Assembly (NCBI RefSeq): GCF_038443385.1
Contig: NZ_CP151726.1
Coordinates: 5,394,001 to 5,458,000 of the forward strand
Reading direction: 5' to 3'
Origin: Stieleria varia
Lineage (GTDB): Bacteria; Planctomycetota; Planctomycetia; Pirellulales; Pirellulaceae
DNA length: 64,000 bases
The notes beneath the pieces are model-generated. The model made no database searches and was not told where the DNA came from. It saw only the letters and a program-made list of their open reading frames with translations. Below, in pieces: positions 1-9,684 of this stretch; the stretch's first letter is position 1; each line of letters opens with the position of its first letter. Position numbers and translations under genes: made by a program.

Positions 1-876
1 ATCATGGCGATGGCATCCATCGGGATCGAACCCGACGTCGGCACGGAAAACGGCCGAGCAATGCAACGGGCGTTGGACTATGTGTTGCTGGAGCCGCACC
101 AGACCAAGGACGGTTACTTCGGCCAGAACGACAGCTCTCGAATGTACGGTCACGGGATCGTCACATTGATGCTGACCGAGATGCTCGGGATGGGTGCGAC
201 CTCCGAGCAAAACGCCTTGATTCACGAACGGCTGGAGAAGGCGTTGAAGCTGATCATTGAATCTCAGAAAGTGCGCAAGGAGCCGCAGATGAAGGGTGGT
301 TGGCGGTACCATCCGACCAGCACCGATGCGGACCTTTCGGTCAGCGTTTGGCAAGTGATGGCGTTGCGTTCCGCCAAGAACGACGGCATGGCGATTCCGA
401 CCACCGCGATCGACATGGCCCTGCAGTACCTCCGCAATTCGTACAGTACGGGTCGACGGCGACGCGAGAACGTCGGTGACGATGTCGGCGGATTCAGCTA
501 CATGCCCGGACAGCAACAACCGACCTTTGCCATGACCGCCGCCGGTCTGTTGGCGATGCAAGTCTGTGGTCAGTATGAAGCCGACGAGGTCAAAGGTGCC
601 GCAGAGTGGTTGCTGGACAATCCGCCCAAGCAGAACGAGAGGTACTTTTCCTACGGGCTCTATTACTACGCACAGGGAATGCACCAAGCGGGCGGCAAGT
701 ACGCTGAGGAGGCAGAACGCAACACGGCCGATTTGTTGATGCGGTCGCAACGCGCCAACGGTTCGTGGCTGTCGCCCAACCGTGAAGAATCCAATTTCGG
801 CTACGTCTATGCGACCACCCTCGCAGTGCTTAGTCTGAGCGTTCGATATCACTACCTGCCGATTTATCAACGCTGA
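1..876 (+). CDS. Terpene cyclase/prenyltransferase-like repeat protein (5' partial)
   Basis: The frame is open to the window edge, so the N-terminus is missing; 291 codons are visible. The protein has several alpha-toroid repeats of the squalene cyclase/prenyltransferase type, for example GGWRYHPTSTDADLSVSVWQ, GGFSYMPGQQQPTFAMTAAG and NGSWLSPNREESNFGYVYAT. Such repeats fold into alpha/alpha barrels. Planctomycetes carry many proteins of this kind with no known substrate. No complete cyclase DXDD acid motif is visible (TDADL is the nearest), so enzymatic activity cannot be claimed. The stop lies 3 bp before the next gene, suggesting co-transcription. Confidence 0.8.
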   Translation: MMAMASIGIEPDVGTENGRAMQRALDYVLLEPHQTKDGYFGQNDSSRMYGHGIVTLMLTEMLGMGATSEQNALIHERLEKALKLIIESQKVRKEPQMKGGWRYHPTSTDADLSVSVWQVMALRSAKNDGMAIPTTAIDMALQYLRNSYSTGRRRRENVGDDVGGFSYMPGQQQPTFAMTAAGLLAMQVCGQYEADEVKGAAEWLLDNPPKQNERYFSYGLYYYAQGMHQAGGKYAEEAERNTADLLMRSQRANGSWLSPNREESNFGYVYATTLAVLSLSVRYHYLPIYQR

Positions 877-879
877 CAA

Positions 880-1611
880 ATGATTCACACTGCTGAGCCC
901 CGGGACATTGGCGAGATCGAGCCTTTGGACTTTTTGGTGGTGGCACCCCATCCGGACGACGCCGAACTGGGAATGGGCGGCACGATCGCGAGGATGATCC
1001 AGCAAGGCTGGCGGGTGGGAATTTTGGATTTGACCACCGGAGAGCCGACGCCGCACGGTAGCGAAGAAATCCGCCGCGCCGAAACGCTAGCCGCCACCGA
1101 GATCCTCGGGGTGACTTGGCGGGGCAACGCGGGGCTGCCCAATCGTGAATTGCAGCACACACTGCAGTCACGTGCCCTGGTCGCCAGCTACTTTCGGATG
1201 TTGCGTCCACGCTGGATCTTTGCCCCCTACTGGCACGATGCCCATCCGGACCACATCGTCGCCACGGATCTGATCGAAGCCGCTCGGTTTTGGTCCAAGC
1301 TCAGCAAGACCGACATGCCGGGCGAGCGGTTTCATCCCGAACGTTTGTTTTATTACTACTGTGTCCACCTGCGATTGGCTGTTCAACCCAATTGGATCGT
1401 CGACATCAGTCAGCAGTGGGAAAAAAAGCGGGCCAGTGTTGCGGCATATGAAAGTCAGTTCATCACCGGACGTCCGACCGAGCCGGTGACGTTCTTGGAC
1501 CGCGTCGAAGCGGACGCCGCGTACTGGGGCCGGCTGATCGACCGACAATACGGCGAACCCTTTGCCTGTAAAGAACCACTCGCGCTGACCAGTCTACGAG
1601 ACGTGTTCTGA
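880..1611 (+). CDS. bshB1: PIG-L family deacetylase, BshB1-like (bacillithiol biosynthesis)
   Basis: The 243-aa protein has the LmbE/PIG-L zinc-binding motif HPDDAELGMGG near residue 24 and a second metal-site motif HDAHPDHIVATDLI near residue 121. The length and the AELGMGGTI context match BshB1, which removes the acetyl group from GlcNAc-malate in bacillithiol synthesis. It is predicted to be cytosolic. It starts 3 bp after the upstream stop. Assignment to BshB1 rather than another PIG-L deacetylase is inferred from motif context; bshA and bshC are not in this window. Confidence 0.82.
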   Translation: MIHTAEPRDIGEIEPLDFLVVAPHPDDAELGMGGTIARMIQQGWRVGILDLTTGEPTPHGSEEIRRAETLAATEILGVTWRGNAGLPNRELQHTLQSRALVASYFRMLRPRWIFAPYWHDAHPDHIVATDLIEAARFWSKLSKTDMPGERFHPERLFYYYCVHLRLAVQPNWIVDISQQWEKKRASVAAYESQFITGRPTEPVTFLDRVEADAAYWGRLIDRQYGEPFACKEPLALTSLRDVF

Positions 1612-1754
1612 ACAAAGCAAAATGCGAGCTGCAACGCGTCCACTACAGGGAAACTCTTGTCTGCCTCATGCCTTAGGAATGGCTGACGATGGACCAGGAA
1701 ATGGTTCCAGATGGTAGCCGGCGCTCGAGCGTAGCGAACACCGCCGGTGGATGC

Positions 1755-3835
1755 GTATGGTGGTGTTCGTTTTCGACTTGGAAAGTCGAACGACAATTGT
1801 CGCTCGACTTTCCAAATCAATAGCGTGCCCCGTCAAACGTTTTACCAATCCCAAACGTTTACTTGCGCAAAGCGGCCCCCTCCCTCGCATTCGCCTGGAC
1901 GGCTCCGCTCGACCTCCCCCAAGTTCCTTGGGGGAGGTGACAGTGTGCGTTTAACGACTAGCCGCAGGCGTCATCGCCGCAACCGACCGGATTGCACCGC
2001 AGAGTCAATCGCCGCATCTGCCTTCGCCTTCAGCTACGGGTCAAACGGATCTAAAGGGCGTATGGTTCGTGCTCGGCCGTACGGTAGCGTTCGTTTTCGA
2101 CTTGGAAAGTCGAACGACAATTGTCGCTCGACTTTCCAAATCGATAGCGTGCCCCGTCAAACGTTTTACCAATCCCAAACGTTCACTTGCGCAGACCGGC
2201 CCCCTCCCTCGCATTCGCCTGGACGGCTCCGCTCGACCTCCCCCAAGTTCCTTGGGGGAGGTGACAGTGCGCGTTTAACGACTAGCCGCAGGCGTCATCG
2301 CCGCAACCGACCGGATTGCACCAAAGTGGCAAACGCCGCATCTGCCTTCGCCTTCGGCTACGGGTCAAACGGATCTAGAGGACGTATGGTTCGTGCTCGG
2401 CCGTACGGTAGCGTTCGTTTTCGACTTGGAAAGTCGAACGACAATTGTCGCTCGATTTTCCAAATCGATAGCGTGCCCCGTCAAACGTTTTACCAATCCC
2501 AAACGTTTACTTGCGCAGACGGCCCCCTCCCTCGCATTCGCCTAAACGGCTCCGCTCGACCTCCCCCAAGTTCCTTGGGGGAGGTGACAGTGCGCGTTTA
2601 ACGACTAGCCGCAGGCGTCATCGCCGCAACCGACCGGATTGCACCGCAGAGGCAAACGCCGCATCTGCCTTCGCCTTCGGCTACCGGTCAAACGGATCTA
2701 GAGGGCGTATGGTTCGTGCTCGGCCGTACGGTAGCGTTCGTTTTCGACTTGGAAAGTCGAACGACAATCGTCGCTCGACTTTCCAAGTCGATAGCGTGCC
2801 CCGTCAAACGTATTACCAATCCAAAACGTTTACTTGCGCAAAGCGGCCCCCTCCCTCGCATTCGCCTAAATGGCTTTGCTCGACCTCCCCCAAGTTCCTT
2901 GGGGGAGGTGACAGTGCGCGTTTAACGACTAGCCGCAGGCGTCATCGCCGCAACCGACCGGATTGCACCGCAGAGTCAATCGCCGCATCTGCCTTCGCCT
3001 TCGCCTTCGGGTCAAACGGATCTAGAGGGCGTATGGTTCGTGCTCGGCCGTACGGTAGCGTTCGTTTTCGACTTGGAAAGTCGAACGACAATTGTCGCTC
3101 GACTTTCCAAATCGATAGCGTGCCCCGTCAAACGTTTTACCAATCCCAAACGTTCACTTGCGCAGACCGGCCCCCTCCCTCGCATTCGCCTGGACGGCTC
3201 CGCTCGACCTCTCCCAAGTTCCTTGGGAGAGGTGACAGTGCGCGTTTAACGACTAGCCGCAGGCGTCATCGCCGCAGCCGACCGGATTGCACCGCAGAGT
3301 CAATCGCCGTATCTGCCTTCGCCTTCGGGTCAAACGGATCTAGAGGGCGTATGGTTCGTGCTCGGCCGTACGGTGGTGTTCGTTTTCGACTTGGAAAGTC
3401 GAACGACAATTGTCGCTCGATTTTCCAAATCGATAGCGTGCCCCGTCAAACGTTTTACCAATCCCAAACGTTTACTTGCGCAAAGCGGCCCCCTCCCTCG
3501 CGATCGCCTGGACGGCTCTGCTCGACCTCCCCCAAGTTCCTTGGGGGAGGTGACGGTGCGCGTTTAACGACTAGCCGCAGGCGTCATCGCCGCAACCGAC
3601 CGGATTGCACCGCAGAGTCAAACGCCGCATCTGCCTTCGCCTTCGCCTTCGGGTCAAACGGATCTAGAGGGCGTATGGTTCGTGCTCGGCCGTACGGTAG
3701 CGTTCGTTTTCGACTTGGAAAGTCGAACGACAATTGTCGCTCGACTTTCCAAGTCGATAGCGTGCCCCGTCAAACGTATTACCAATCCCAAACGTTTACT
3801 TGCGCAAAGCGGCCCCCTCCCTTGCGATCCCTGCC
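1755..3835. repeat. Seven-copy tandem array of a 324-bp hairpin-bearing unit
   Basis: The anchor CGTTTTCGACTTGGAAAG occurs at 1768, 2092, 2416, 2739, 3063, 3381 and 3705, giving spacings of 324, 324, 323, 324, 318 and 324 bp. Each unit has a near-perfect palindrome of about 46 bp centred on CAATTG (CAATCG in copy 4), then a second hairpin with arms CTCCCCCAAG/CTTGGGGGAG, then a segment beginning GTTTAACGACTAGCCGCAG. Copy 5 has CTCCCAAG and CTTGGGAG, so both hairpin arms changed together. Because 324 is a multiple of three, long open frames run through the array, but they are repeat artefacts. The array fills the gap between bshB1 and the next gene. Confidence 0.9.
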
Positions 3836-4043
3836 GGGATCAAGCGTGATTCGAGGGTCGTCAACTGTCCGCGTAGGGTAATGTTTTCCGCATTTCCGAA
3901 ATTCTTTGACAGAAATCGACAGGTAACCCTGTAGCCCCAAATGAAGCCGCTGAGGCTTTCGTGTCGCCCGGGCTGGGTTCCCGTTTGGATGGGTGGGCCT
4001 GATGGTGGTGCACGCCAGAAAAACAAAACTTGGCTCCCCCCCT

Positions 4044-4081
4044 CCCAAATCCTGGCGACGCTCAGCGAGCCAGGATTTGGG
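4044..4081. repeat. Inverted repeat upstream of the extracellular protein gene
   Basis: CCCAAATCCTGGC at 4044-4056 pairs perfectly with GCCAGGATTTGGG at 4069-4081 across a 12-nt loop, with C-rich and G-rich flanks outside. It looks like one of the dispersed GC-rich hairpins of this genome. It argues against a translation start upstream of it for the following gene. Confidence 0.75.
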
Positions 4082-4130
4082 GGTGAGGGGGAATGAGAAT
4101 CAACAACATCCAACGAATCGAGCCTGTGAT

Positions 4131-6395
4131 ATGACACGCCGTAAGTCATCGCTGATCATCATGAACACTTCACAACTCTGCAAACAAATCGCGAACGTTG
4201 TACGACGGAAGACCGGTGCCGATCGAAAAGGACGTGGGCGAGTGCGCTCGTCCCGGCTCGGCATGGAACGATTCGAAGACCGTCGTATGATGACGGTTGC
4301 CTTCTACTCGCTGCCCGATCATTTCCTCGCGGTCGATCAAGGGTTCGACACCAACACGGACACCACGTACTTGGTCGGCTCGATGAATCAACAAACCGAT
4401 TCGCCCATTGCCACACTCGTGACGTCGGTGGACCTGGAGACGTTTCAGGTGGATGAGTTGATTGGCTTGGGGCCAGGCACACAAGTCGAAGGAATCTCCT
4501 CGGATGGAGTTCGCATTGCCGGCGTTTCAAAATCGCCTGGTTCGATAAGTGTTGGCGAAGGAACCACGTGGCTAAGTTCCGCGCCAGACTCTCCAACCGG
4601 CATTGGTTTCGTGCCTGGGAATCCAGCTACGAGTGTCGCGATTTCTGCCTGGTCAGGTGGAGTTGTTGGCGACCAGGGCGGCATCCAGGATGGGATTGTC
4701 TGGACTCCAACTGGTGGACTGGTGGTGCTGTTCGACGGAGGTGGCGGCTCTAGCGTGGTAGATGTATCAGCGAATGGAGACACTTCTGTTGGTGATGCTT
4801 CTTCGATTGTCGTGGGCAGCGTTGGTGCAGCCTATTGGGATTCTACGGGCTTTCATGCCTTGCCGACTCCGAATGGTGATACGAGCCAGGCCATTGCGAT
4901 ATCGCCGAACGTTAATTTTATCGGCGGAAATATTGCATTTTTTGACCCGGCTACCTTTGATGGAGGACTGCAGGCCACCGTCTGGACCCTCGTCGATGCC
5001 GACTACGAACACAATTTGCTCACGTGGTCCGATGGTTCTCGTGTGCGGGGCTCCGTCGTTGATGTTAGCGACTCCGGCTACGCCGTGGTGTCGCTCTCCG
5101 GTGTCACGAGTGGGAGTTTCGGTGGCGGTGCGGCCATCTATCATGCCGACGTCGGTGTTTTGTCTTTGGCCGACTTCGTCGCTTTGCATGGTGATGGGAT
5201 GCAGTTGCCGGACCCGAATGTTGTTCCTGTTGCCATCTCCGATGTCGCCGACGGTGTGATTCAAATCGCTTTTGAGACGCTGATCATCAAGGTTGACGTC
5301 AACGATGGCATCACGACCGTCGAAGGCACCGAGGGGAGCGACAACATCACACAACATATCGCCGCGGGCGAATCACTTCGTATTCACGGCAACGGTGGCA
5401 ACGATCGAATCACCGTGTTCGTTGACGGTCCCGGGGCGACGTTGATCGTCGATGGGGGAACCGGAGACGATCACATTGTCGTCTACAACCGGGCTGCGGA
5501 TTCCAGCTTGCAGATCGTTGGTGGCGAGGGTGACGAAACCGTCTCGCTTCACAGTACCAACGCCTCCGATGCAGCCATCGACGTCGATCTGGGCGGAGGT
5601 GCCGATACGTTCATGTCCTACGTCATCCAGTCACCCGGGATCGCGTCCTTCGTGGACATGGGTTCCGGCGACGACGCGGTGTACAACCACGTGCGAGAGT
5701 CTGATAGTAGTGTGTTTGGTTTTGACCTCGGCGAGGGGACCGATCGTTTCAGCAGCTACGTGTTCTACTCGACCGACGTTTCGGTGGGAGTGTTCGGCGC
5801 TGGTGGTGACGCTCGTGTCTCGCACTTCGCGTACGCTTCGCCCGGTTTTGTTCAGGCGACGGTCCTGGGCGAAGGCAATCACCGAGTGACCAACTATGCG
5901 TACTACTCCAACGGCGGCCGAAACGCCGTGTCTGTCGGTGGTGGACGTTCGATCGTCTACGACTACGTTTTCGCTTCCGACGACGTGCATGGTGTGTACG
6001 ATTTCGGCGACGGGCGTTCGGTGTTCACCGGCTACGCGATGCGCAGCAACCGGGTAACGCACGAAGTGTTCGCGAGCAGCGCACAAACCCGCAGCCGTGG
6101 ATTCGCAATCGGCAGCCTGGATTACAGCGTCACCCGCAGAGATCTCCACAGCGAGCTGAGCACGGACCCGGTGGGAGTCTTGGACGAGGTGGCGTGTTGG
6201 GTATGGTTGGGCGGATGGTGGGGACGTTGTCGCCTGCGGCTTGGCGTTAAACGACAATCGCTCGACGTTCCAAGTCGAAAGCGTGCTCCTGCGGGCGTTT
6301 TGCCACCCCCAAACGATGACGCAAAGGGGCAACTTTGTTCTGCTCGTCAATCAAAAGAGCTGTATTTTAGGGGCAGGACGACATTCCTTTGGTGA
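4131..6395 (+). CDS. Secreted planctomycete protein with RTX-like C-terminal repeats
   Basis: I chose the ATG at 4131 (754 aa); 4161 is an alternative, and a start further upstream would cross an inverted repeat. Near the N-terminus is ERFEDRRMMT, the extracellular-protein motif typical of planctomycetes. The middle has repeated VVDVSANGD/DVSDSG segments like beta-propeller repeats of the HAF type. From about residue 385 there are Gly/Asp-rich repeats such as GGNDRI, GGTGDDHI and GGEGDE, resembling RTX calcium-binding repeats. The last roughly 60 residues are encoded by a dispersed repeat related to the array at 1.75-3.84 kb, so the natural C-terminus was probably shorter. Function unknown. 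Confidence 0.75.
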   Translation: MTRRKSSLIIMNTSQLCKQIANVVRRKTGADRKGRGRVRSSRLGMERFEDRRMMTVAFYSLPDHFLAVDQGFDTNTDTTYLVGSMNQQTDSPIATLVTSVDLETFQVDELIGLGPGTQVEGISSDGVRIAGVSKSPGSISVGEGTTWLSSAPDSPTGIGFVPGNPATSVAISAWSGGVVGDQGGIQDGIVWTPTGGLVVLFDGGGGSSVVDVSANGDTSVGDASSIVVGSVGAAYWDSTGFHALPTPNGDTSQAIAISPNVNFIGGNIAFFDPATFDGGLQATVWTLVDADYEHNLLTWSDGSRVRGSVVDVSDSGYAVVSLSGVTSGSFGGGAAIYHADVGVLSLADFVALHGDGMQLPDPNVVPVAISDVADGVIQIAFETLIIKVDVNDGITTVEGTEGSDNITQHIAAGESLRIHGNGGNDRITVFVDGPGATLIVDGGTGDDHIVVYNRAADSSLQIVGGEGDETVSLHSTNASDAAIDVDLGGGADTFMSYVIQSPGIASFVDMGSGDDAVYNHVRESDSSVFGFDLGEGTDRFSSYVFYSTDVSVGVFGAGGDARVSHFAYASPGFVQATVLGEGNHRVTNYAYYSNGGRNAVSVGGGRSIVYDYVFASDDVHGVYDFGDGRSVFTGYAMRSNRVTHEVFASSAQTRSRGFAIGSLDYSVTRRDLHSELSTDPVGVLDEVACWVWLGGWWGRCRLRLGVKRQSLDVPSRKRAPAGVLPPPNDDAKGQLCSARQSKELYFRGRTTFLW
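6225..6330 (+). repeat. Degenerate half-unit of the 324-bp repeat family
   Basis: The segment holds AACGACAATCGCTCGAC, TTCCAAGTCGAAAGCGTGC and CCCAAACGATGACGCAAAG. These align in order and orientation with the palindrome and following part of the tandem units at 1.75-3.84 kb. It lies inside the last codons of the extracellular protein gene. Confidence 0.65.
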
Positions 6396-6525
6396 CAACC
6401 GGGCATTTGGGGGGATTTTGGGGCACACAGGTGCGGACCGAATACGGTATCATGACGCATTCAGCTTGGCGGTTTTGACAAAGAGTCAATCTACATACTG
6501 CCTGCCGTTTCGGGTATTTGGAACG

Positions 6526-7128
6526 ATGAGTTCAATCACTGAATTACTGTGTCGAAGTCGCGACGGAAAAGAGGGCGAGACCGACCAACTGTTTTCCGCC
6601 ATGTACGACGACCTACGTCGTCTCGCGGGTCGTTTTTTACAGAACGAACCGCTGCGCCATCGCCTGAGCTCCTCGTCGCTGGTCCATCAAGCCTACATGC
6701 GGATGGTGGATCAGTCACAGATCAACTGGCAGGGCAAAACGCACTTCTTTGCGATCGGCGCCACCGTCATGCGGCGCATTTTGGTCGATCACGCCCGCAA
6801 GGTCCATTCGCTGAAACGAGGCGGAGGCTGGGAACGACGTCAGTTGACCGACGAAGTCACGTTCGAGCTGAGCCACGATGCGGATGTCGTCGCCCTGGAT
6901 GATTTGTTGAAACAACTCGTCCACCTCAATCCGCGTCAAGCGAAAATCGTCGAGCTGCGATTCTTTGGGGGCATGACGATGCGTGAAATTGCCGCCGAGA
7001 TGAATCTGGGACTGCGAACGATCGAGAAAGAGTGGGCGATGGCACGTGCTTGGATGCGACGGGAGCTGCGCAAAGACGATCTCGACGAACAAGATGCGGA
7101 TTCCGGTTCCGAGTCGCCATCGGTTTGA
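6526..7128 (+). CDS. ECF-family RNA polymerase sigma factor
   Basis: The 200-aa protein has a sigma-70 region 2 (YDDLRRLAGRFLQ, then SSSLVHQAYMRMVDQ and THFFAIGATVMRRILVDHAR) and a region 4 helix-turn-helix (LNPRQAKIVELRFFGGMTMREIAAEMNLGLRTIEKEW). The HFFAIGATVMRRILVDHAR segment is typical of the planctomycete-expanded ECF-like group. The ATG at 6526 is chosen because everything upstream in frame is unlike sigma factors. The adjoining kinase gene starts 8 bp after the stop; such sigma/kinase pairs are common in planctomycetes and suggest regulation through phosphorylation. The promoter targets are unknown. Confidence 0.92.
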   Translation: MSSITELLCRSRDGKEGETDQLFSAMYDDLRRLAGRFLQNEPLRHRLSSSSLVHQAYMRMVDQSQINWQGKTHFFAIGATVMRRILVDHARKVHSLKRGGGWERRQLTDEVTFELSHDADVVALDDLLKQLVHLNPRQAKIVELRFFGGMTMREIAAEMNLGLRTIEKEWAMARAWMRRELRKDDLDEQDADSGSESPSV

Positions 7129-7136
7129 GTCATTTG

Positions 7137-9674
7137 ATGGATGCAGATCGTTACGCACGCGTTCGCGAGCTGTTTCTAGCGGTGGAGGAACTGCCACCGA
7201 GCGAGCAGCTTGATTACCTGAAATCTCAGGCGGGCGATGACCAGGAGTTGATCGACGAAGTTCGTTCACTTTTGTCGGAACACGACGCCGAGCTGGCGCG
7301 GATGGAGGGTGAATCGGCAAAGTCTCTGCTACCACCGGCCAACGACCCTGCGGTCGCGGCCAACGGGTTCGTTTTATCTGACGAAGTCGCCGCGTTGAGC
7401 GACGGCAGTGAAGCGACCTCGGCCACTGTGAACAGCGGAACAAAGCAGGGGGACTCAGCGACTTTCCGCTCCCACCCCGACAGCAAACACGCCGCAGCAC
7501 GTCGTCGCGCCAATGAAGATTCAAAGTCGTCGGCCGCCAAGCCGGCCTCGGGCGCACAAATCACCCAGCACGGTTCACAGCGAACGCACGCTTCGCCACG
7601 AGACTTTGATGCACCCTCAACGGCCAAGAAATCGAAGGAGAAGGAGTTCTGGCAACACAGGGCGCGTCGCCATCGACGGTTCAATTCCGGCTGGCTGTGG
7701 TTCGCCGCCTTGCTGCCGACCGCGTTGGTCGGATGGTGGACGTATCACCAAGTCAACGAGAGTTTGCAGAATGCGATCGGCAATGAACTCAATGGCGTTG
7801 CCAACAGCGTGTCCATCTCCGTCGATCAGTTCCTCAGCGACAAAGCGAAGTTGACAGAGTCATGGGCGAGGCAACCGGTCATTCGCCAAAGTGTGATGGA
7901 ACTGCTGGAAATTGCGAAACAACCCGACGCGAATGCCAAACTAAAGACGGCAGAGCAAAACGATCTGATCTTGCACCAACTGCAGGAGCTTTCCGGACGG
8001 GAGAATGTCAAGTTTGTGGTCTGGGCCCCCGCGGGAAAGATACTGGCGAGTTGGTTGCCCGATCGAGCGGACGTCGGTGGTTCGATCGCACCCAGTGGCG
8101 CGGCGAACCTGAATCGCGCGATGCGGGGTGAGACCGTCCTGTTCGGCCCTGAGATTTTGCGAGACGAAAGCAACGGATTTGTTCCCGAAACCAGCGTTCC
8201 GGTGATGGCGGAAATTGTTCCCGTTCGCGATGACGACAACGAAGTCGTCGCCGTGATGCTGGTGCGTGGATTTGGCATGTTTGCCGATTTTGACCGACTG
8301 TTTCGACAGGCGGCGGAGGCCGGCGGGCTGGATGTTTATGCGGTCAGCAGGGACGGAACGATGATCACCAACAGCCCACAAGCCAGCGTGCTGGCTGCGC
8401 AAGGTGTCTTGGCAGCAAAGGAAAGTGAAATCGCCGCGCAATTGCGGGTCAGTGATCCCGGGGTTGAGTTGACCCGTGGTAGCAGCAAGGGCAATCGAAT
8501 GGCGCAGGCATTGACCTATGCCGCCGCGGGTGCCTCGTCGGGACAAGAAAACCTGCAACTGTCTCCGTATCGCAACTACGCGGGAATCCCCGTCGTCGGT
8601 GCGTGGCGTTGGCAACCTCGGTGGCAAATCGGAATGGTGATCGAACGCAGCGCGAAATCGGCCTTTTCGACGGCTCGAATTGTTCGATTCGGTTTCCTGA
8701 TGCTCGGCGCGTTGCTCTCCGTCACAGCGTTCATCGCTGCCACCCAGATCGCCAAACGCACAGCGCTTGCGCAAGCAGCGACACATCCACTGAATCGCTA
8801 TGAGCTGTTGTCCGAGTTAGGCAGCGGTGGCATGGGAGTTGTCTACAAGGCACGACACAAACAACTCGGACGCGATGCCGCGCTCAAAGTCCTCAGGAGC
8901 GATCGTCAAAATCGAGACGATCGTTTGAGGTTCGATCGCGAAGCCAAACTTGCTGCTTCGTTGAGCAATCCGCACACCGTGACGATCTACGATTACGGAC
9001 GCAGTGACGAGGACGAAGCGTTCTGTGTGATGGAGTTCCTCACAGGAATCACACTGTACGATGTGGTTTCACGCAGCGGACATCAGTATTTCGGACGTGT
9101 TCTGTTCATTTTGCGACAGATCTGTGATTCGCTAGGTGAAGCTCACGCGTTGGAATTGGTGCATCGTGACATCAAACCGCAAAATGTCATGCTGTCGTTT
9201 GACCCATCCGTCGGTGACTGGGCCGTCGTATTCGATTTTGGATTGGCCAAACCACTCACACCCGACGCGGGGTCGTACCAGACCGCCGAGACCATTTGGG
9301 CCGGGACACCGATGTACATGGCACCAGAACGCTATCGAGAGCCCAACAAGATCGACCCGAGAAGTGACATCTATTCCGTCGGTTGCATCGCCTATTACTT
9401 GCTCTCCGGCCGACCACCGTTCATCGAGTGTGACCCCGAATCCTTGTTCGCACTGGTGCTGACGGAGCAACCGATCAGCATCGCAACGCATCGCGATGAA
9501 TCGGTGCCCGATGATATCAACGAGATGGTGGCCAAGTGCATGGCGAAATCGGTTGACGATCGATTCAGCTCGATCGACGAATTGGCCGCACGCCTGGACG
9601 AGTTGCGTCAGCAGTATTCCTGGACGGTACACGAAGCAGCAGGTTGGTGGCGAATCCACGGCAGCGAAGTTTAG
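7137..9674 (+). CDS. Membrane Ser/Thr protein kinase with extracytoplasmic sensor domain
   Basis: The 845-aa protein starts at MDADRYARVRELF, with the N-terminal helical segment often seen in planctomycete kinases. A first membrane helix lies near residues 183-203 (WLWFAALLPTALVGWW) and a second near 516-537. The stretch between them, about 310 residues, resembles a periplasmic dCache-type sensor (inferred). The kinase domain follows from about 553, with glycine loop LGSGGMGVVYKA, catalytic HRDIKPQN, DFG in VFDFGLAK, and APE in MYMAPERYR. All core kinase residues are present. The order, with the sensor ahead of a C-terminal kinase, is the reverse of PknB. It is probably co-transcribed with the sigma factor. 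Confidence 0.9.
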   Translation: MDADRYARVRELFLAVEELPPSEQLDYLKSQAGDDQELIDEVRSLLSEHDAELARMEGESAKSLLPPANDPAVAANGFVLSDEVAALSDGSEATSATVNSGTKQGDSATFRSHPDSKHAAARRRANEDSKSSAAKPASGAQITQHGSQRTHASPRDFDAPSTAKKSKEKEFWQHRARRHRRFNSGWLWFAALLPTALVGWWTYHQVNESLQNAIGNELNGVANSVSISVDQFLSDKAKLTESWARQPVIRQSVMELLEIAKQPDANAKLKTAEQNDLILHQLQELSGRENVKFVVWAPAGKILASWLPDRADVGGSIAPSGAANLNRAMRGETVLFGPEILRDESNGFVPETSVPVMAEIVPVRDDDNEVVAVMLVRGFGMFADFDRLFRQAAEAGGLDVYAVSRDGTMITNSPQASVLAAQGVLAAKESEIAAQLRVSDPGVELTRGSSKGNRMAQALTYAAAGASSGQENLQLSPYRNYAGIPVVGAWRWQPRWQIGMVIERSAKSAFSTARIVRFGFLMLGALLSVTAFIAATQIAKRTALAQAATHPLNRYELLSELGSGGMGVVYKARHKQLGRDAALKVLRSDRQNRDDRLRFDREAKLAASLSNPHTVTIYDYGRSDEDEAFCVMEFLTGITLYDVVSRSGHQYFGRVLFILRQICDSLGEAHALELVHRDIKPQNVMLSFDPSVGDWAVVFDFGLAKPLTPDAGSYQTAETIWAGTPMYMAPERYREPNKIDPRSDIYSVGCIAYYLLSGRPPFIECDPESLFALVLTEQPISIATHRDESVPDDINEMVAKCMAKSVDDRFSSIDELAARLDELRQQYSWTVHEAAGWWRIHGSEV

Positions 9675-9684
9675 GTGTAGCTCC

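Noticed and set aside
1755-3835. CRISPR array or retron-like array
   Set aside because: The units are 324 bp, not 24-40 bp repeats with unique spacers, and there is no cas or reverse transcriptase gene nearby.
2511-3881. Long open frame of 456 codons across the repeat array, and similar ones at 1747-2601
   Set aside because: The translation simply repeats the 324-bp unit; the period is a multiple of three, so stops are rare in one frame. No domain and no start signal are visible.
6470-6500. TTGACA at 6475 as a -35 box for the sigma factor gene
   Set aside because: No convincing -10 element lies at 16-18 bp spacing, so it could not be supported.
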